DNA of 64,000 bases, taken from assembly GCF_001953885.1 (NCBI RefSeq), contig NZ_MQUS01000009.1, positions 248,277 through 312,276 of the forward strand, in the 5' to 3' direction. Positions 43,849-52,395 of this stretch are shown here, in pieces. The translations under genes were made by a program, and so were the position numbers. The stretch comes from Streptomyces sp. IMTB 2501. Lineage in GTDB: Bacteria > Actinomycetota > Actinomycetes > Streptomycetales > Streptomycetaceae. Below the pieces are notes generated by a model that did no database searches, was not told the DNA's origin, and worked only from the letters and a program-made list of their open reading frames with translations. Each line of letters opens with the position of its first letter. Within the stretch, counting starts at the first letter, position 1.

Positions 43849-44502
43849 ATGGGCATCGCGGGCGCGCGTGCGCGGGCGGCACGCCTGACCGCACGGCTGC
43901 GGCGCTCCCGTCCGGGCTCGGCGATGCGCGCGCTGGCCGGCGACCTCGCCGCCGCCGTCCGCGCCCGCCCCGCGGCACCCGACGGGGTACGGGAGGTGTG
44001 CCGGGCCCTGTGCGAGGAGATGAGCGCACGGCGCGGCGGGCGGCCGGTCGAGCTGCGCTTCGAGCGCTTCCCGGACGAGATCGAAGTCACCGGGCTGTGG
44101 GTGGAGTTCGCCGACTTCGACCTGGTGATCGTGGAGGAGCGGGCCGAGGCCGTGCAGCAACTGGTCATCCTGGGCCATGAGTTGTGGCATCTGCACGCCG
44201 GGCACCGGCACCACCACCTGGCCGGCGACGCGGCGGCCCGCGCGCTCGCCGACGCGCCCGGCTGGCGGGACATGCCTCTCACGGTGGCCGCCCGCAACGG
44301 CTCCCGGGAGGCCGACGAGGCCGAGGCCGACGACTTCGGGCACCGCCTGGCCGCCCTGTTCCGGCCCCACCTCTCCGGCTCCGCCACCGGCACCCCCCAA
44401 GGCCAGGCGCAACGTTCCCTCAGCCCGGTGCAACGGACCCTCGGCTATCGCGGACGCGACGAAGCGAACGGAGCGCCCAGAGAAAGAGAGGCCGACCGGT
44501 GA
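43849..44502 (+). CDS. HExxH metallopeptidase-like protein (annotated elsewhere as toxin component)
   Basis: A 217-residue soluble protein, Arg/Ala-rich at the N-terminus. The central motif ILGHELWHLHAGHRHHH is a zinc-binding HExxH with further histidines. EADEAEADDFGHRLAAL downstream supplies a possible third ligand, as in ImmA/IrrE-type peptidases. In streptomycetes such genes stand before a MAB_1171c-family membrane protein and are often labelled toxin components, but no toxin activity is evident. The stop overlaps the next GTG (GTGA). GGGGAGGC precedes the ATG. Confidence 0.7.
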   Translation: MGIAGARARAARLTARLRRSRPGSAMRALAGDLAAAVRARPAAPDGVREVCRALCEEMSARRGGRPVELRFERFPDEIEVTGLWVEFADFDLVIVEERAEAVQQLVILGHELWHLHAGHRHHHLAGDAAARALADAPGWRDMPLTVAARNGSREADEAEADDFGHRLAALFRPHLSGSATGTPQGQAQRSLSPVQRTLGYRGRDEANGAPREREADR

Positions 44503-45728
44503 ACCTGGCACTCCATTCCCCGGGATCCCTCAGCGACGTCTCCGTCTCCTTCTGGATCCCCACGGCCGTCCTGACCGCCGCCCTCGCGATCAAGCTGCCC
44601 AGCATCATCAAGATGTGGCGGGACCCGATGCTGCGCGCCGTCGGCGGTCTGCTGCTGTTCGCCTGCGCGGTGTTCGTCTTCGCGTCCCCACGGACCATCG
44701 CCTGGACCAACCGGGTCACCGGGGTGCCGAACATCTCGGCGCCCTGGGTGTACTCCCTGCTCACCGCGCTCTGCGCGTCCTGGCTGCTGCTGATCATCGC
44801 CTGGCGCAACGGCCGTTCCGACCGCTCGGCCCAGACCCGCCGGGTAACCCGCTGGGTGGTGTCCGTCTACGCGGGCGTGGTCGTCGCCCTGTGGGCGCTG
44901 TTCGCGCTCGCCGACGTGCCCGTGGAGCGGCTGCGCGACCTCGACACGTACTACGCCACCACCCCCTTCATGCGCGAGGAGATCCTCCTCTACCTCGTCG
45001 CGCACACCGTGGCCTGCTCGATCACGGCCCGGCTGATCTGGAACTGGATCCGCACCGACGGCCTCGACGCCTGGCTGCGCTGGGGACTCGGTCTGCTGGG
45101 CGTCGGCTACGCCACGAACCTGTTCTTCGACGCGGCCAAACTCACCGCCGTCGTGGCCCGCTGGACCGGCCACGACCTGGACTGGCTGAGCACCGATGTG
45201 GCCCCGGCGGGCGCGTGTGTGTCCGCCACCCTGGTCGCGGTGGGCTTCATCGTCCCGCACGTCGGCCAGTATCTGCACGAACGCTGGAACGTCCGGCTGC
45301 GCCACCGCTCCCTGGGCTCCCTCTACCAGCTGATGCGCACGGTCACGGGCGAGCGCGAGCCCTTCGCCCCGCAAGCCCCCGCCGAACTGCGCCTGATCCG
45401 CCGCGAGACCTTCATCCGCGACGCCCTGCTGCAACTCTCCCGGCACCTGGACGAGGACCTGCGCACACGCTCGTACGACGCCGCTCTCGCCCTCGGTTTC
45501 TACCCCGACCGGGCCAGGGCCCTGGCCGCCGCCGTGACCCTGCTGGACGCGGCCGACGGCGCGCGCCCGCCACGGGCCGAAGGCGCCGACTCGGCGTCCG
45601 GTCCCGACACGGCGTATCTGCTCCAGGAGATCCAGGCCGTGTCCCAAGCCCTCCGCCACCCCGACGACATCATGGCGGTACGCGCCCACGCGGCCGCCCC
45701 GGCAGAGAGCGTGCCCGTCCATGACTGA
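44499..45728 (+). CDS. MAB_1171c/DUF6545-type membrane protein
   Basis: A 409-residue protein with seven or so transmembrane segments in residues 15-255 (e.g. FWIPTAVLTAALAIKLP, AVGGLLLFACAVFVFAS, SVYAGVVVALWALFALAD, GACVSATLVAVGFIVPHVG). A cytoplasmic helical domain follows (RHRSLGSLYQLMRTVTGE, LLQEIQAVSQALRH). This matches the family called putative transporter MAB_1171c. The function is unknown. The start overlaps the peptidase stop by four bases, and the downstream FAD oxidoreductase starts 8 bp before its stop, so the three are translationally coupled. Confidence 0.75.
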   Translation: MNLALHSPGSLSDVSVSFWIPTAVLTAALAIKLPSIIKMWRDPMLRAVGGLLLFACAVFVFASPRTIAWTNRVTGVPNISAPWVYSLLTALCASWLLLIIAWRNGRSDRSAQTRRVTRWVVSVYAGVVVALWALFALADVPVERLRDLDTYYATTPFMREEILLYLVAHTVACSITARLIWNWIRTDGLDAWLRWGLGLLGVGYATNLFFDAAKLTAVVARWTGHDLDWLSTDVAPAGACVSATLVAVGFIVPHVGQYLHERWNVRLRHRSLGSLYQLMRTVTGEREPFAPQAPAELRLIRRETFIRDALLQLSRHLDEDLRTRSYDAALALGFYPDRARALAAAVTLLDAADGARPPRAEGADSASGPDTAYLLQEIQAVSQALRHPDDIMAVRAHAAAPAESVPVHD

Positions 45729-47124
45729 CCGCCCCTCCCCCCTCAGAACCGCCGTCGTGCTGGGGGGATCCCACACCGGCATGCTCGCGGCACGCGCGCT
45801 CGCCGACTGTGCCGACCGGGTCGTGATCGTCGAGCGCGACGCGCTGCCCGACGGCCCCGAACCCCGCAAAGGGCTGCCGCAGGCCCGGCATGCCCACATG
45901 CTGTGGTCGGGCGGGGTACGGGCCGTGGAGCAGCTGCTGCCGGGAATCACCGAGGCGCTCCAGGCCGCCGGGGGACGCCGGCATCCGGTCACCACGGGCG
46001 TGGTCGCCCTCTCCGCGCAGGGCTGGTTCCGCCGCTGGCCGGAGTCCCACCATGTGATCCTGGCCGGCCGGGACCTGCTGGACGCCACCGTCCGCGCACA
46101 GGTCCTCGCCGGACCGCGGATCGACCTCGTCGACCGCACCGAGGCCCTCGGCCTCACCGGCACCGGCGCCGCGGTCACCGGCGTACGGCTGCGCTCACGG
46201 GACGGCGCCGAGCGCACCCTGCCCGCCGACCTCGTGGTCGACGCCACCGGGCGCGGGTCCCGGGCCACGCGGTGGCTGGCGGACCTCGGGCTGCCCGCGC
46301 CCGAACTCCGGGAGATCGACCCGGGCGTGGTGTACGCCAGCCGCCTCTTCCGCGCCCCCGAGCCGACCTGGGACAGCTTCCCGGTGATCAATGTGCAGCC
46401 CGATCCGCACGGCGGCGGACCGGGCCGCTCGGGCTTCCTGCTGCCCATCGAGCAGGGCCGGTGGATCGTCACCCTGTGCGGCACCCGGGGCGGCGAACCC
46501 TCCGCCGCGAACGAGGAGTTCCTCCCCTTCGCCCGGGAGCGGCTGCGGCATCCGCTGCTCGGCGAGCTGCTGGAGCGCGCCGAGCCGCTGTCCGACGTGT
46601 CGGTGACCCGCTCCACCGTCAACCGGCGCCACTTCTACGAGCGGATACCGGTGTGGCCCGAGAACTTCACCGTCCTCGGTGACGCGCTCGCCGTGTTCAA
46701 CCCGGTCTACGGCCATGGTCTGGCGGTCGCCGCGCAGAGCGCGGTGCTGCTGCGCGAAGTGATACGGCGGCACGGCTGGGGTACGCCGGGGCTGGCGCGC
46801 CGCGTGCAGCGGGCCGCCGCCCGCCCGGTGCGCGCGGCGTGGGACCTGGCCCTCGGGCAGGACGTGTTCTACCCCGGCGCGACGGGCTCCGGCCCGACCG
46901 TGCGGGACCGGCTCGTGTCCGCCTACGTCGGCCGCCTGCTGTACACCGCGACGGGCAACGGCCGTGTGGCCCGCCGGGTGACCGACGTGACGTCACTGGA
47001 GCGGGGGGCGGAGGTACTGCTCGCTCCGCGGGTCTTGCTGGCGGCGGCGGTGGGGCCGTTGAGACCCCCGTTGGCGGGACCGCCGTTGACCGAGGAGGAG
47101 CGGAAGGCGGCGGGGGTTCTTTAG
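45721..47124 (+). CDS. FAD-dependent oxidoreductase, paralogue of the terpene-operon enzyme
   Basis: A 467-residue flavoprotein. The FAD motif is AVVLGGSHTGMLAARALADC, followed by the mid motif LVVDATGRGSRATRWLADLG and the second FAD motif LGDALAVFNPVYGHGLAVAA. It shares order and wording of these motifs with 31007-32377 (FNPVYGxGL is identical), so the two are paralogues. It is the third gene of the overlapping trio with the HExxH protein and the MAB_1171c membrane protein. The substrate is unknown; a membrane-associated lipid or terpenoid is possible (inference). Confidence 0.83.
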   Translation: MTDRPSPLRTAVVLGGSHTGMLAARALADCADRVVIVERDALPDGPEPRKGLPQARHAHMLWSGGVRAVEQLLPGITEALQAAGGRRHPVTTGVVALSAQGWFRRWPESHHVILAGRDLLDATVRAQVLAGPRIDLVDRTEALGLTGTGAAVTGVRLRSRDGAERTLPADLVVDATGRGSRATRWLADLGLPAPELREIDPGVVYASRLFRAPEPTWDSFPVINVQPDPHGGGPGRSGFLLPIEQGRWIVTLCGTRGGEPSAANEEFLPFARERLRHPLLGELLERAEPLSDVSVTRSTVNRRHFYERIPVWPENFTVLGDALAVFNPVYGHGLAVAAQSAVLLREVIRRHGWGTPGLARRVQRAAARPVRAAWDLALGQDVFYPGATGSGPTVRDRLVSAYVGRLLYTATGNGRVARRVTDVTSLERGAEVLLAPRVLLAAAVGPLRPPLAGPPLTEEERKAAGVL

Positions 47125-47172
47125 GCCGTTGCCGGGTGCGGGTGGGGAAACTGCAGCGAACCCCCTCAAAGA

Positions 47173-48021
47173 TCAGCCCTTGAAAGCCGGCTGGGGCAGG
47201 CCCTGTCCGGCTCCCGGTACCACCAGTACCGAACCCGACAGGGCATGCGGGGCCGGAAGACCCGTACGGGCTGTGGTGATGTACAGGTCGGTCAGACCGG
47301 CGCCGCCGAACGCGCAGGCAGTCGTCCGCGGGGTCGGCAGCGGGATCACCCGGTCCAAGGCACCGGCCGGCGTATAGCGCCGCACCGCTCCCCCGTCCCA
47401 CAGCGCCACCCACACGCACCCCTGTGCGTCGACCGTCAGACCGTCGGGGACACCCGCGCCCTTCTCGATCTCCACGAACGGCCGCCGGCCATGGACCCGT
47501 CCGCCGTCGTGGCCGAAGACGTCCACCCGTCGGGTCGGGGTGTCGACGTAGTACATGAGCCGGCCGTCGGGGCTCCAGCCCGTGCCGTTGCTCACCGTGA
47601 CGTCGGACAGCACCGTCTCCGCCGTACCGTCACCGGTCAGCCGGGTCAGCGTGCCGCCGCCCGGTGTCTCGTCGTATCGCATCGTGCCCGCCCACAGCGA
47701 GCCGTCGGGCGCCACGGCGGCGTCGTTCGCGCGGCGGCCCGGGACCGGCTCGTGGTGCAGCCAGCGGAACGTGTCGTCGGGGTCCAGGAGGCCCACGCCG
47801 TCCCGGAGGCTGAGCACCAGGCCGCCGCCCTCCCGGGGCTTGACCGCGCCCACGTGCTGCTCCGTCGTCCGCACCGTACGCCGGCCGGTCGCGGGGTCGT
47901 ACGTGTGGACGCGCATGCCCAGGATGTCGAGCCAGATCAGCCGGCCTGTCGCCGGGTCCCAGGTCGGGCCCTCGCCCAGCTGTGCCGCCGCCCGTACCGC
48001 GACCTCGTATCCGCCGCTCAT
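47173..48021 (-). CDS. SMP-30/gluconolactonase family sugar lactonase
   Basis: A 282-residue six-bladed beta-propeller. LGEGPTWDPATGRLIWLDIL carries the metal-binding Glu. The other ligands lie in PGRRANDAAVAPDGSLWAGT (Asn) and KGAGVPDGLTVDAQGCVW (Asp). It opens aldonolactones to aldonic acids, the step before a sugar-acid dehydratase such as the one at 20349. It overlaps the IclR regulator gene by four bases (ATGA), so the two are co-translated. Confidence 0.9.
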   Translation of the reverse strand: MSGGYEVAVRAAAQLGEGPTWDPATGRLIWLDILGMRVHTYDPATGRRTVRTTEQHVGAVKPREGGGLVLSLRDGVGLLDPDDTFRWLHHEPVPGRRANDAAVAPDGSLWAGTMRYDETPGGGTLTRLTGDGTAETVLSDVTVSNGTGWSPDGRLMYYVDTPTRRVDVFGHDGGRVHGRRPFVEIEKGAGVPDGLTVDAQGCVWVALWDGGAVRRYTPAGALDRVIPLPTPRTTACAFGGAGLTDLYITTARTGLPAPHALSGSVLVVPGAGQGLPQPAFKG

Positions 48022-48791
48022 GCCGCGCCCCGGTGGCCCAGCCGCTCGGACAGCTCCGCCGCGCCCTTCGCCGCCAGCTGCTCCAGCTCGGCCCGGCGCT
48101 CGTCGCTCCAGCGGATCATGGGGACCGAGATGGAGAGGGCTGCGACGACCTGGCCGGTGCGGTCGCGGACCGGGGCGGCCACACAGCTGACGTCCGGGTT
48201 GGACTCGCGGCTCTCCACCGCCATGCCCCGCTGCCGGATCTCCGCCAGCGCCTCGCGCAGTACGGCGGGATCGGTGATGCTGTTGGGCGTCATCGCGGTC
48301 AGCTCGACGCCGTCCGGGATCCGCGCCGTCAGCTCCTGCTCGGGCAGCGAGGCCAGCAGCATCTTGCCGACCGAGGTGCAGTGGGCCGGCAGCCGGCGGC
48401 CGGCGGCCGAGACCATGCGGACGGCGTGCGTGGAGTCGACCTTGGCGATGTATATGACGTCGGTGCCCTCAAGGATCGCCACGTGGACCGTCTCGTCGCA
48501 GGTCTCGGCGACCGAGCGGGCCACCTGCTGGCCCTCGGCGGCCAGGTCGAGCTGCTCGGCGTAACGGCTGCCGAGCTGGTACGGGCGTACCCCGAGCCGG
48601 TAGCGTCCGGGCTGGCCCGGCACGGGCACGATGTACGAGCGTGCGGCGAGCGTGGTGACCAGCTCGTGCACGGTGGTGCGCGGCAGCTGCAGTTTGCGCA
48701 CGATGTCGGGGGCGGAGAGCGTCCCGTCCCCGTCGAGGAACAGCTCAAGAATGTCGAGAGCCCGGGTCACGGCAGGCACGAGGCGTCCCAC
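48018..48791 (-). CDS. IclR family transcriptional regulator
   Basis: A 257-residue regulator. The N-terminal winged helix reads VPAVTRALDILELFLDGDGT, then LSAPDIVRKLQLPRTTVHEL. The C-terminal effector domain has AHCTSVGKMLLASLPEQEL and SCVAAPVRDRTGQVVAALSI, the typical IclR ligand-binding blocks. It is coupled to a sugar lactonase gene, so the effector is probably a sugar acid or lactone. A motif 54 bp upstream recurs at three other sugar-gene promoters in the window, which makes it the best candidate for their common regulator (inference). Confidence 0.92.
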   Translation of the reverse strand: MGRLVPAVTRALDILELFLDGDGTLSAPDIVRKLQLPRTTVHELVTTLAARSYIVPVPGQPGRYRLGVRPYQLGSRYAEQLDLAAEGQQVARSVAETCDETVHVAILEGTDVIYIAKVDSTHAVRMVSAAGRRLPAHCTSVGKMLLASLPEQELTARIPDGVELTAMTPNSITDPAVLREALAEIRQRGMAVESRESNPDVSCVAAPVRDRTGQVVAALSISVPMIRWSDERRAELEQLAAKGAAELSERLGHRGAA

Positions 48792-48844
48792 GTCCGGCCC
48801 CCTCCCTTGGGTCTAAGCGCCCGTTCGACACCTCGATGTCGAGA

Positions 48845-48862
48845 TGTTCGAGATATCAACAG
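48845..48862. promoter_or_regulatory. Shared operator motif, site D (IclR promoter)
   Basis: TGTTCGAGATATCAACAG, upstream of the IclR-lactonase unit. It is the site expected for autoregulation. Confidence 0.55.
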
Positions 48863-48943
48863 GCGATCGGCATGACGAACACAGGCTAGTCATGGAGAGT
48901 TGCCCGGGCAATGGCCAGGAGGCAGACCGTGCACCATGGGGGC

Positions 48944-49501
48944 ATGGATCTCGACTTCCAGCTGGTGCTGCTGCGCCGCATGGCCGACCACAACCCGGAT
49001 CTGGTCGAGGACGCCCGCCGGGTGCTGGGCGCGTCGATCGCGGACATGCGGGAGGCCAACAAGCGCTGGCAGGCGATGGTCCGTTCACCGAGATCCCGGT
49101 CCGCCGCCGCGCGGTACCGGTCCGTCCTCGGCGCGCCGGAGTCCGTCGTTCCGCGCCGGCTCGGGGACGTCGGCTGCGAGGCCCGGCGCTGGGCCCTGCC
49201 GCTCTGGCCCGACCTGCGCTTCGAGGTGCTGGTCGGGCCGGACGGGGCGGTGTGGAACGAGTGGCTGGTGCGCGCGCCCGGCGTCCCGGCCCCGCGGCTG
49301 GAGACCCTGGACGACCTCGCCCCCTGGTCCTGCACGGTGGACGAGGCCGCCCGCGCCTTCGCCCCGGCCCGCCCGCTGGAGGGCACCGCGCCGACCCGGT
49401 GGGGCCTCGCCTTCACCGCTCCCGGCCCGGACGGCGTACGGCACGAGGTGGTCGCAGAGTTCACCTGGGGGCTGCTGCAGCGGACGGCCGTCGTCGGCTG
49501 A
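48944..49501 (+). CDS. Conserved-looking protein of unknown function
   Basis: A 185-residue soluble protein that I do not recognise. It begins MDLDFQLVLLRRMADHNPDL, has a basic helix (REANKRWQAMVRS), and a C-terminal half rich in Trp (WALPLWPDLRFEVLVGPD, VWNEWLVRAPG, APWSCTVDEAARAF, PTRWGLAFTAPGPD, EFTWGLLQRTA). Codon bias supports this frame over the two overlapping open frames, because GC is concentrated at third positions. GGGGGC precedes the ATG; a start at 48911 would add 11 residues. A dispersed repeat follows 39 bp after the stop. Confidence 0.65.
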   Translation: MDLDFQLVLLRRMADHNPDLVEDARRVLGASIADMREANKRWQAMVRSPRSRSAAARYRSVLGAPESVVPRRLGDVGCEARRWALPLWPDLRFEVLVGPDGAVWNEWLVRAPGVPAPRLETLDDLAPWSCTVDEAARAFAPARPLEGTAPTRWGLAFTAPGPDGVRHEVVAEFTWGLLQRTAVVG

Positions 49502-49539
49502 GCCCGCGCCCTGAAGGGGCACGGGGCGGTGTTTTGCCG

Positions 49540-49578
49540 GCGCGACCAGCCACGACGGCGCCGCGGACGAACGACGGC
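49540..49578. repeat. Dispersed intergenic repeat, copy 2
   Basis: Matches 10295-10333 with one mismatch (GCCGCG against GCCGCA). Located between the 3' ends of the hypothetical gene and the SDR gene. Confidence 0.8.
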
Positions 49579-49603
49579 ACATCGCGGCCCTCCAGCGAAG
49601 CGC

Positions 49604-50434
49604 TCACGCGTCGAAGGCCGTCGCCCGCGTCCGCTTCTCCCAGGTGGTGATGTCCTCGCGGACCTGGTCGAGGTGGGCCAGGACGCCGGTCACGCCGTCG
49701 TCACCGAGGGGCAGGCGCAGCGGGGTGTGCTCCGCCTCCAGCGCGGCCAGGATGAGGGCCGCCGCCTTGGCCGGGTCGCCGGGCTGGCTGTCCCGGCCGT
49801 CGGCGACGAAGCCGCGGGTCTCGGCGACCCTGGCGTAGGCGCCGGTGTCGGAGCTGACCCCGGCGCGGCCGGTGTCGAACAGCGAGGTCCGGAACGCCCC
49901 CGGCTCCACGATCAGCACCTTGATGCCGTACTCCCGCACCTCGTCCACGAGCGCCTCGGACAGGCCCTCCAGGGCGAACTTCGTCGCGCTGTACGCCCCG
50001 AAGCCCGCGAAGGACAGCTGCCCGCCCATGCTGCTCATCTGCACGATCGCGCCCGAGCGCCGCTCCCGCATCTGCGGCAGCACCGCCCGCACGAGCGCCG
50101 CCGGGCCGAAGAAGTGCAGGTCGAACAGGCCGCGCAGCTCGGCGTCGGTGGTCTCCTCGACGGCGCCGACATGAGTGCGGCCCGCGTTGTTGACCAGCAC
50201 GTCGATCCGCCCGTGCCGGGCCACGACGTCCTGGACCGCCGTCTCGGTCGCGGCCAGGTCGGTGACGTCCAGACGCAGCGCCTCCACCTGGTCGGGGTGG
50301 GCCGCCACCAGGTCGTCCAGGGCCTCCGGACGCCGCGCCGCACCGATCACCACGTCACCGGCGGCGACGGCCGCCTCGGTGATCGCCCGCCCGAAACCGC
50401 TGCTCGCCCCGGTCACCAGCCATACCTTGTTCAT
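49604..50434 (-). CDS. SDR family oxidoreductase
   Basis: A 276-residue classical short-chain dehydrogenase. The cofactor site is WLVTGASSGFGRAITEAAV, followed by the NNAG motif (VLVNNAGRTHVG), catalytic Ser in QMSSMGGQLSF and YxxxK in AYSATKFALEGL. The lack of an acidic residue after beta-strand 2 (IGAARRPEAL) suggests NADP. The substrate is unknown. The ATG at 50434 has GGGGAG upstream. It is divergent from a LysR gene with a 114-bp gap containing a perfect small palindrome, so the LysR protein probably controls it. Confidence 0.92.
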   Translation of the reverse strand: MNKVWLVTGASSGFGRAITEAAVAAGDVVIGAARRPEALDDLVAAHPDQVEALRLDVTDLAATETAVQDVVARHGRIDVLVNNAGRTHVGAVEETTDAELRGLFDLHFFGPAALVRAVLPQMRERRSGAIVQMSSMGGQLSFAGFGAYSATKFALEGLSEALVDEVREYGIKVLIVEPGAFRTSLFDTGRAGVSSDTGAYARVAETRGFVADGRDSQPGDPAKAAALILAALEAEHTPLRLPLGDDGVTGVLAHLDQVREDITTWEKRTRATAFDA

Positions 50435-50535
50435 CACGACTCCCCGCTCGTCCTGCTACGTCCTGACACGTCTTGATCCGCCTGACACGAACCAGCCTGC
50501 CGCCGGATGCCGTTGCCCGTCCAAGACCCCCGGTG

Positions 50536-50550
50536 ATAACCAACGGTTAT
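50536..50550. promoter_or_regulatory. LysR-type operator between the SDR and LysR genes
   Basis: ATAACC-AAC-GGTTAT, a perfect 6-3-6 inverted repeat. It fits the T-N11-A LysR rule and overlaps the first ATG of the LysR gene (50549), which suggests autorepression or a start at the second ATG (50555). Confidence 0.65.
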
Positions 50551-51451
50551 GACGATGGACGTCCACGCCCGTGATCTGCGGTACTTCGTCGCGGTCGCCG
50601 AGGAACTGCACTTCACCCGGGCCGCCGAGCGGCTGTATGTCTCGCAGCCGGCGCTGAGCAAACAGATCCGGGCGCTGGAGCGGCAGTTGGGGACGGAGCT
50701 GTTCCGGCGCGATCAGCACGGGGTGGCGCTGACAGCGGCGGGCGAGGCGCTGCTGCCGCATGCGCGAAGCGTGCTGTCGGCATGGGAGGCGGGCGCGACG
50801 GCTGTGGAGGCGGCCAAGGCGGCCCAGCGCAGCACGCTGGTGGTGGGCATGAGCACCAGCCCGGGCCGGGGCGGGCTGCTGCCGGCCATCCGCTCCCGCT
50901 TCACCGCCGCGCATCCCCGGGTCACGGTGCGACTGCGCCAGATGAGCTGGGAAGATCCGACGGCGGGCCTGGCGGACGGCTCGGCGGACGTCGCCTTCGT
51001 CTGGCTGCCGCTGCCGGACGAGGAGCGCTACGCCTGGACGGTGGTCGCCGAGGAACCGCGCCTGCTGGCACTCCCGCAGACGCACCCCCTGGCGGCCCGC
51101 GCCGAGCTGGACTTCACGGACGTCCTGGACGAGCCGTTCCTGGCGCTGCCCCGGAGCGCGGGCCGGCTGCGGGACCACTGGCTCGCCCTGGACGCGCGCG
51201 CCGGCCGGCCGCCCCGGATCGGCGCGGAGATCTCCGGGGCCGAGGAGACGTACGAGGCCCTGGTCGCCGGCCTCGGTATCTGTCTGGTGGCCGAGGGCAA
51301 CGCCCCGCTGGTCACCCTGGGCGGGGTCGTCACCCGCCGGGTCCGGGGCATCGGCCCCAGCCGTTACGCGCTGGCCTGGCGACGGGAGGACGGCCAACGG
51401 CCACTGGTACGGGCGTATGCGGAGGCGTGCCGGGGGACGGTCAGCCGGTGA
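50549..51451 (+). CDS. LysR family transcriptional regulator
   Basis: A 300-residue LTTR. The N-terminal HTH reads VAVAEELHFTRAAERLYVSQ then PALSKQIRALERQLGTELF. The C-terminal periplasmic-binding-like effector domain has LVVGMSTSPGRGGLLPAIRS and LVAGLGICLVAEGNAP. It is divergent from the SDR gene. Two ATGs two codons apart could start it; the first lies within the palindrome. The 3' end overlaps the convergent ATP-grasp gene by 11 bp. Confidence 0.92.
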   Translation: MTMDVHARDLRYFVAVAEELHFTRAAERLYVSQPALSKQIRALERQLGTELFRRDQHGVALTAAGEALLPHARSVLSAWEAGATAVEAAKAAQRSTLVVGMSTSPGRGGLLPAIRSRFTAAHPRVTVRLRQMSWEDPTAGLADGSADVAFVWLPLPDEERYAWTVVAEEPRLLALPQTHPLAARAELDFTDVLDEPFLALPRSAGRLRDHWLALDARAGRPPRIGAEISGAEETYEALVAGLGICLVAEGNAPLVTLGGVVTRRVRGIGPSRYALAWRREDGQRPLVRAYAEACRGTVSR

Positions 51452-52322
51452 TGTCCTCGGCCGCGGCCAGGATCGCCTCCACCACCCGCTCCAGCGACCC
51501 GGGATGCAGCCACAGGAACAGGTTCGGCTCCACGAGTTCCAGCTCCATCAGCCGGGGCTCCCCGTCCTCCCCGTCCACGAGGTCCACACGCGCGTACAGC
51601 AGCCCGTCCGCACCGGGCACCGCGCCCAACGCCTTCTCGGCGACGGCCAGTTCCGCTGCCGTCGGCTGCCAGCGCTCCAGATTCGGGTGGGCCACCTTGT
51701 CCGCGTCGTACGGTGTGCCGGGCGCGAGGACGGCGCCCTTGCGGCTGGCGTGCAGCAGCCGGCCGCCGAAGAACTGCAGCGCCCGCTCCCCGCTGACGTC
51801 GATGCCGGTCACGTACGGCTGCACCATCGCGGTGAAGCCCTCGGTGTGCATCCGGGCGAGCTGAGCCACGGCCTTCTCGTGCTCGTGGGGCGGGTAGCGG
51901 GCGGCGAACCGGGCGCCCGCGCCCGAGGTCGGCTTGATCACGTACTCGTGGTCGACGGGCAGGTCGGCGGGCTCGCCCGGCGCTATGTAGCGGGTGGGGA
52001 CGGTGGGCACGCCGGCGGCCGCCAGCTCGCCGAGGTAACGCTTGTCGGTGCTCCAGCGGACCACGGCCGCCGGGTTGGCGAGCCGGGTCAGCGCCCCGAC
52101 CCGCTCCACCCAGGCGGCGAACTCCTCCGCCCGCCAGCTGTAGTCCCAGGTGGACCGGATGACGACGAGGTCATAGCCGCCCCAGTCCACGTCCGGATCG
52201 TCCCAGTACCTGGCCTCGGCCCCGGCCCCGGCGGCCCTGAGCGCCCGCACCAGCTCCGGCAGATCGGAGTCCTTGCCGGGCTCCGTGCCGGGGTCGTAGG
52301 TGGCGAGGGCGATGCGGGGCAT
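51441..52322 (-). CDS. ATP-grasp domain protein (RimK/peptide-ligase-like)
   Basis: A 293-residue ATP-grasp protein. RIALATYDPG opens the pre-ATP domain, and YDLVVIRSTWDYSWRAEEF follows. The ATP-binding part has WSTDKRYLGELAAAGVPTVP and YVIKPTSGAGARFAARYPP. The metal-binding acids lie in LYARVDLVDGEDGEPRLMEL and ELVEPNLFLWL. Similar proteins join an amino or carboxyl substrate, for example cycloserine- or peptide-ligase-like enzymes; the substrate is unknown. It stands alone on the minus strand, divergent from a methyltransferase gene 73 bp away. Confidence 0.85.
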   Translation of the reverse strand: MPRIALATYDPGTEPGKDSDLPELVRALRAAGAGAEARYWDDPDVDWGGYDLVVIRSTWDYSWRAEEFAAWVERVGALTRLANPAAVVRWSTDKRYLGELAAAGVPTVPTRYIAPGEPADLPVDHEYVIKPTSGAGARFAARYPPHEHEKAVAQLARMHTEGFTAMVQPYVTGIDVSGERALQFFGGRLLHASRKGAVLAPGTPYDADKVAHPNLERWQPTAAELAVAEKALGAVPGADGLLYARVDLVDGEDGEPRLMELELVEPNLFLWLHPGSLERVVEAILAAAEDITG

Positions 52323-52395
52323 GGCGGACTCCCTGTCGTACGACGCTTCGATCACGCCGAGGCTAACAACCGTCGCGGCCCGGTATGAACCGACC

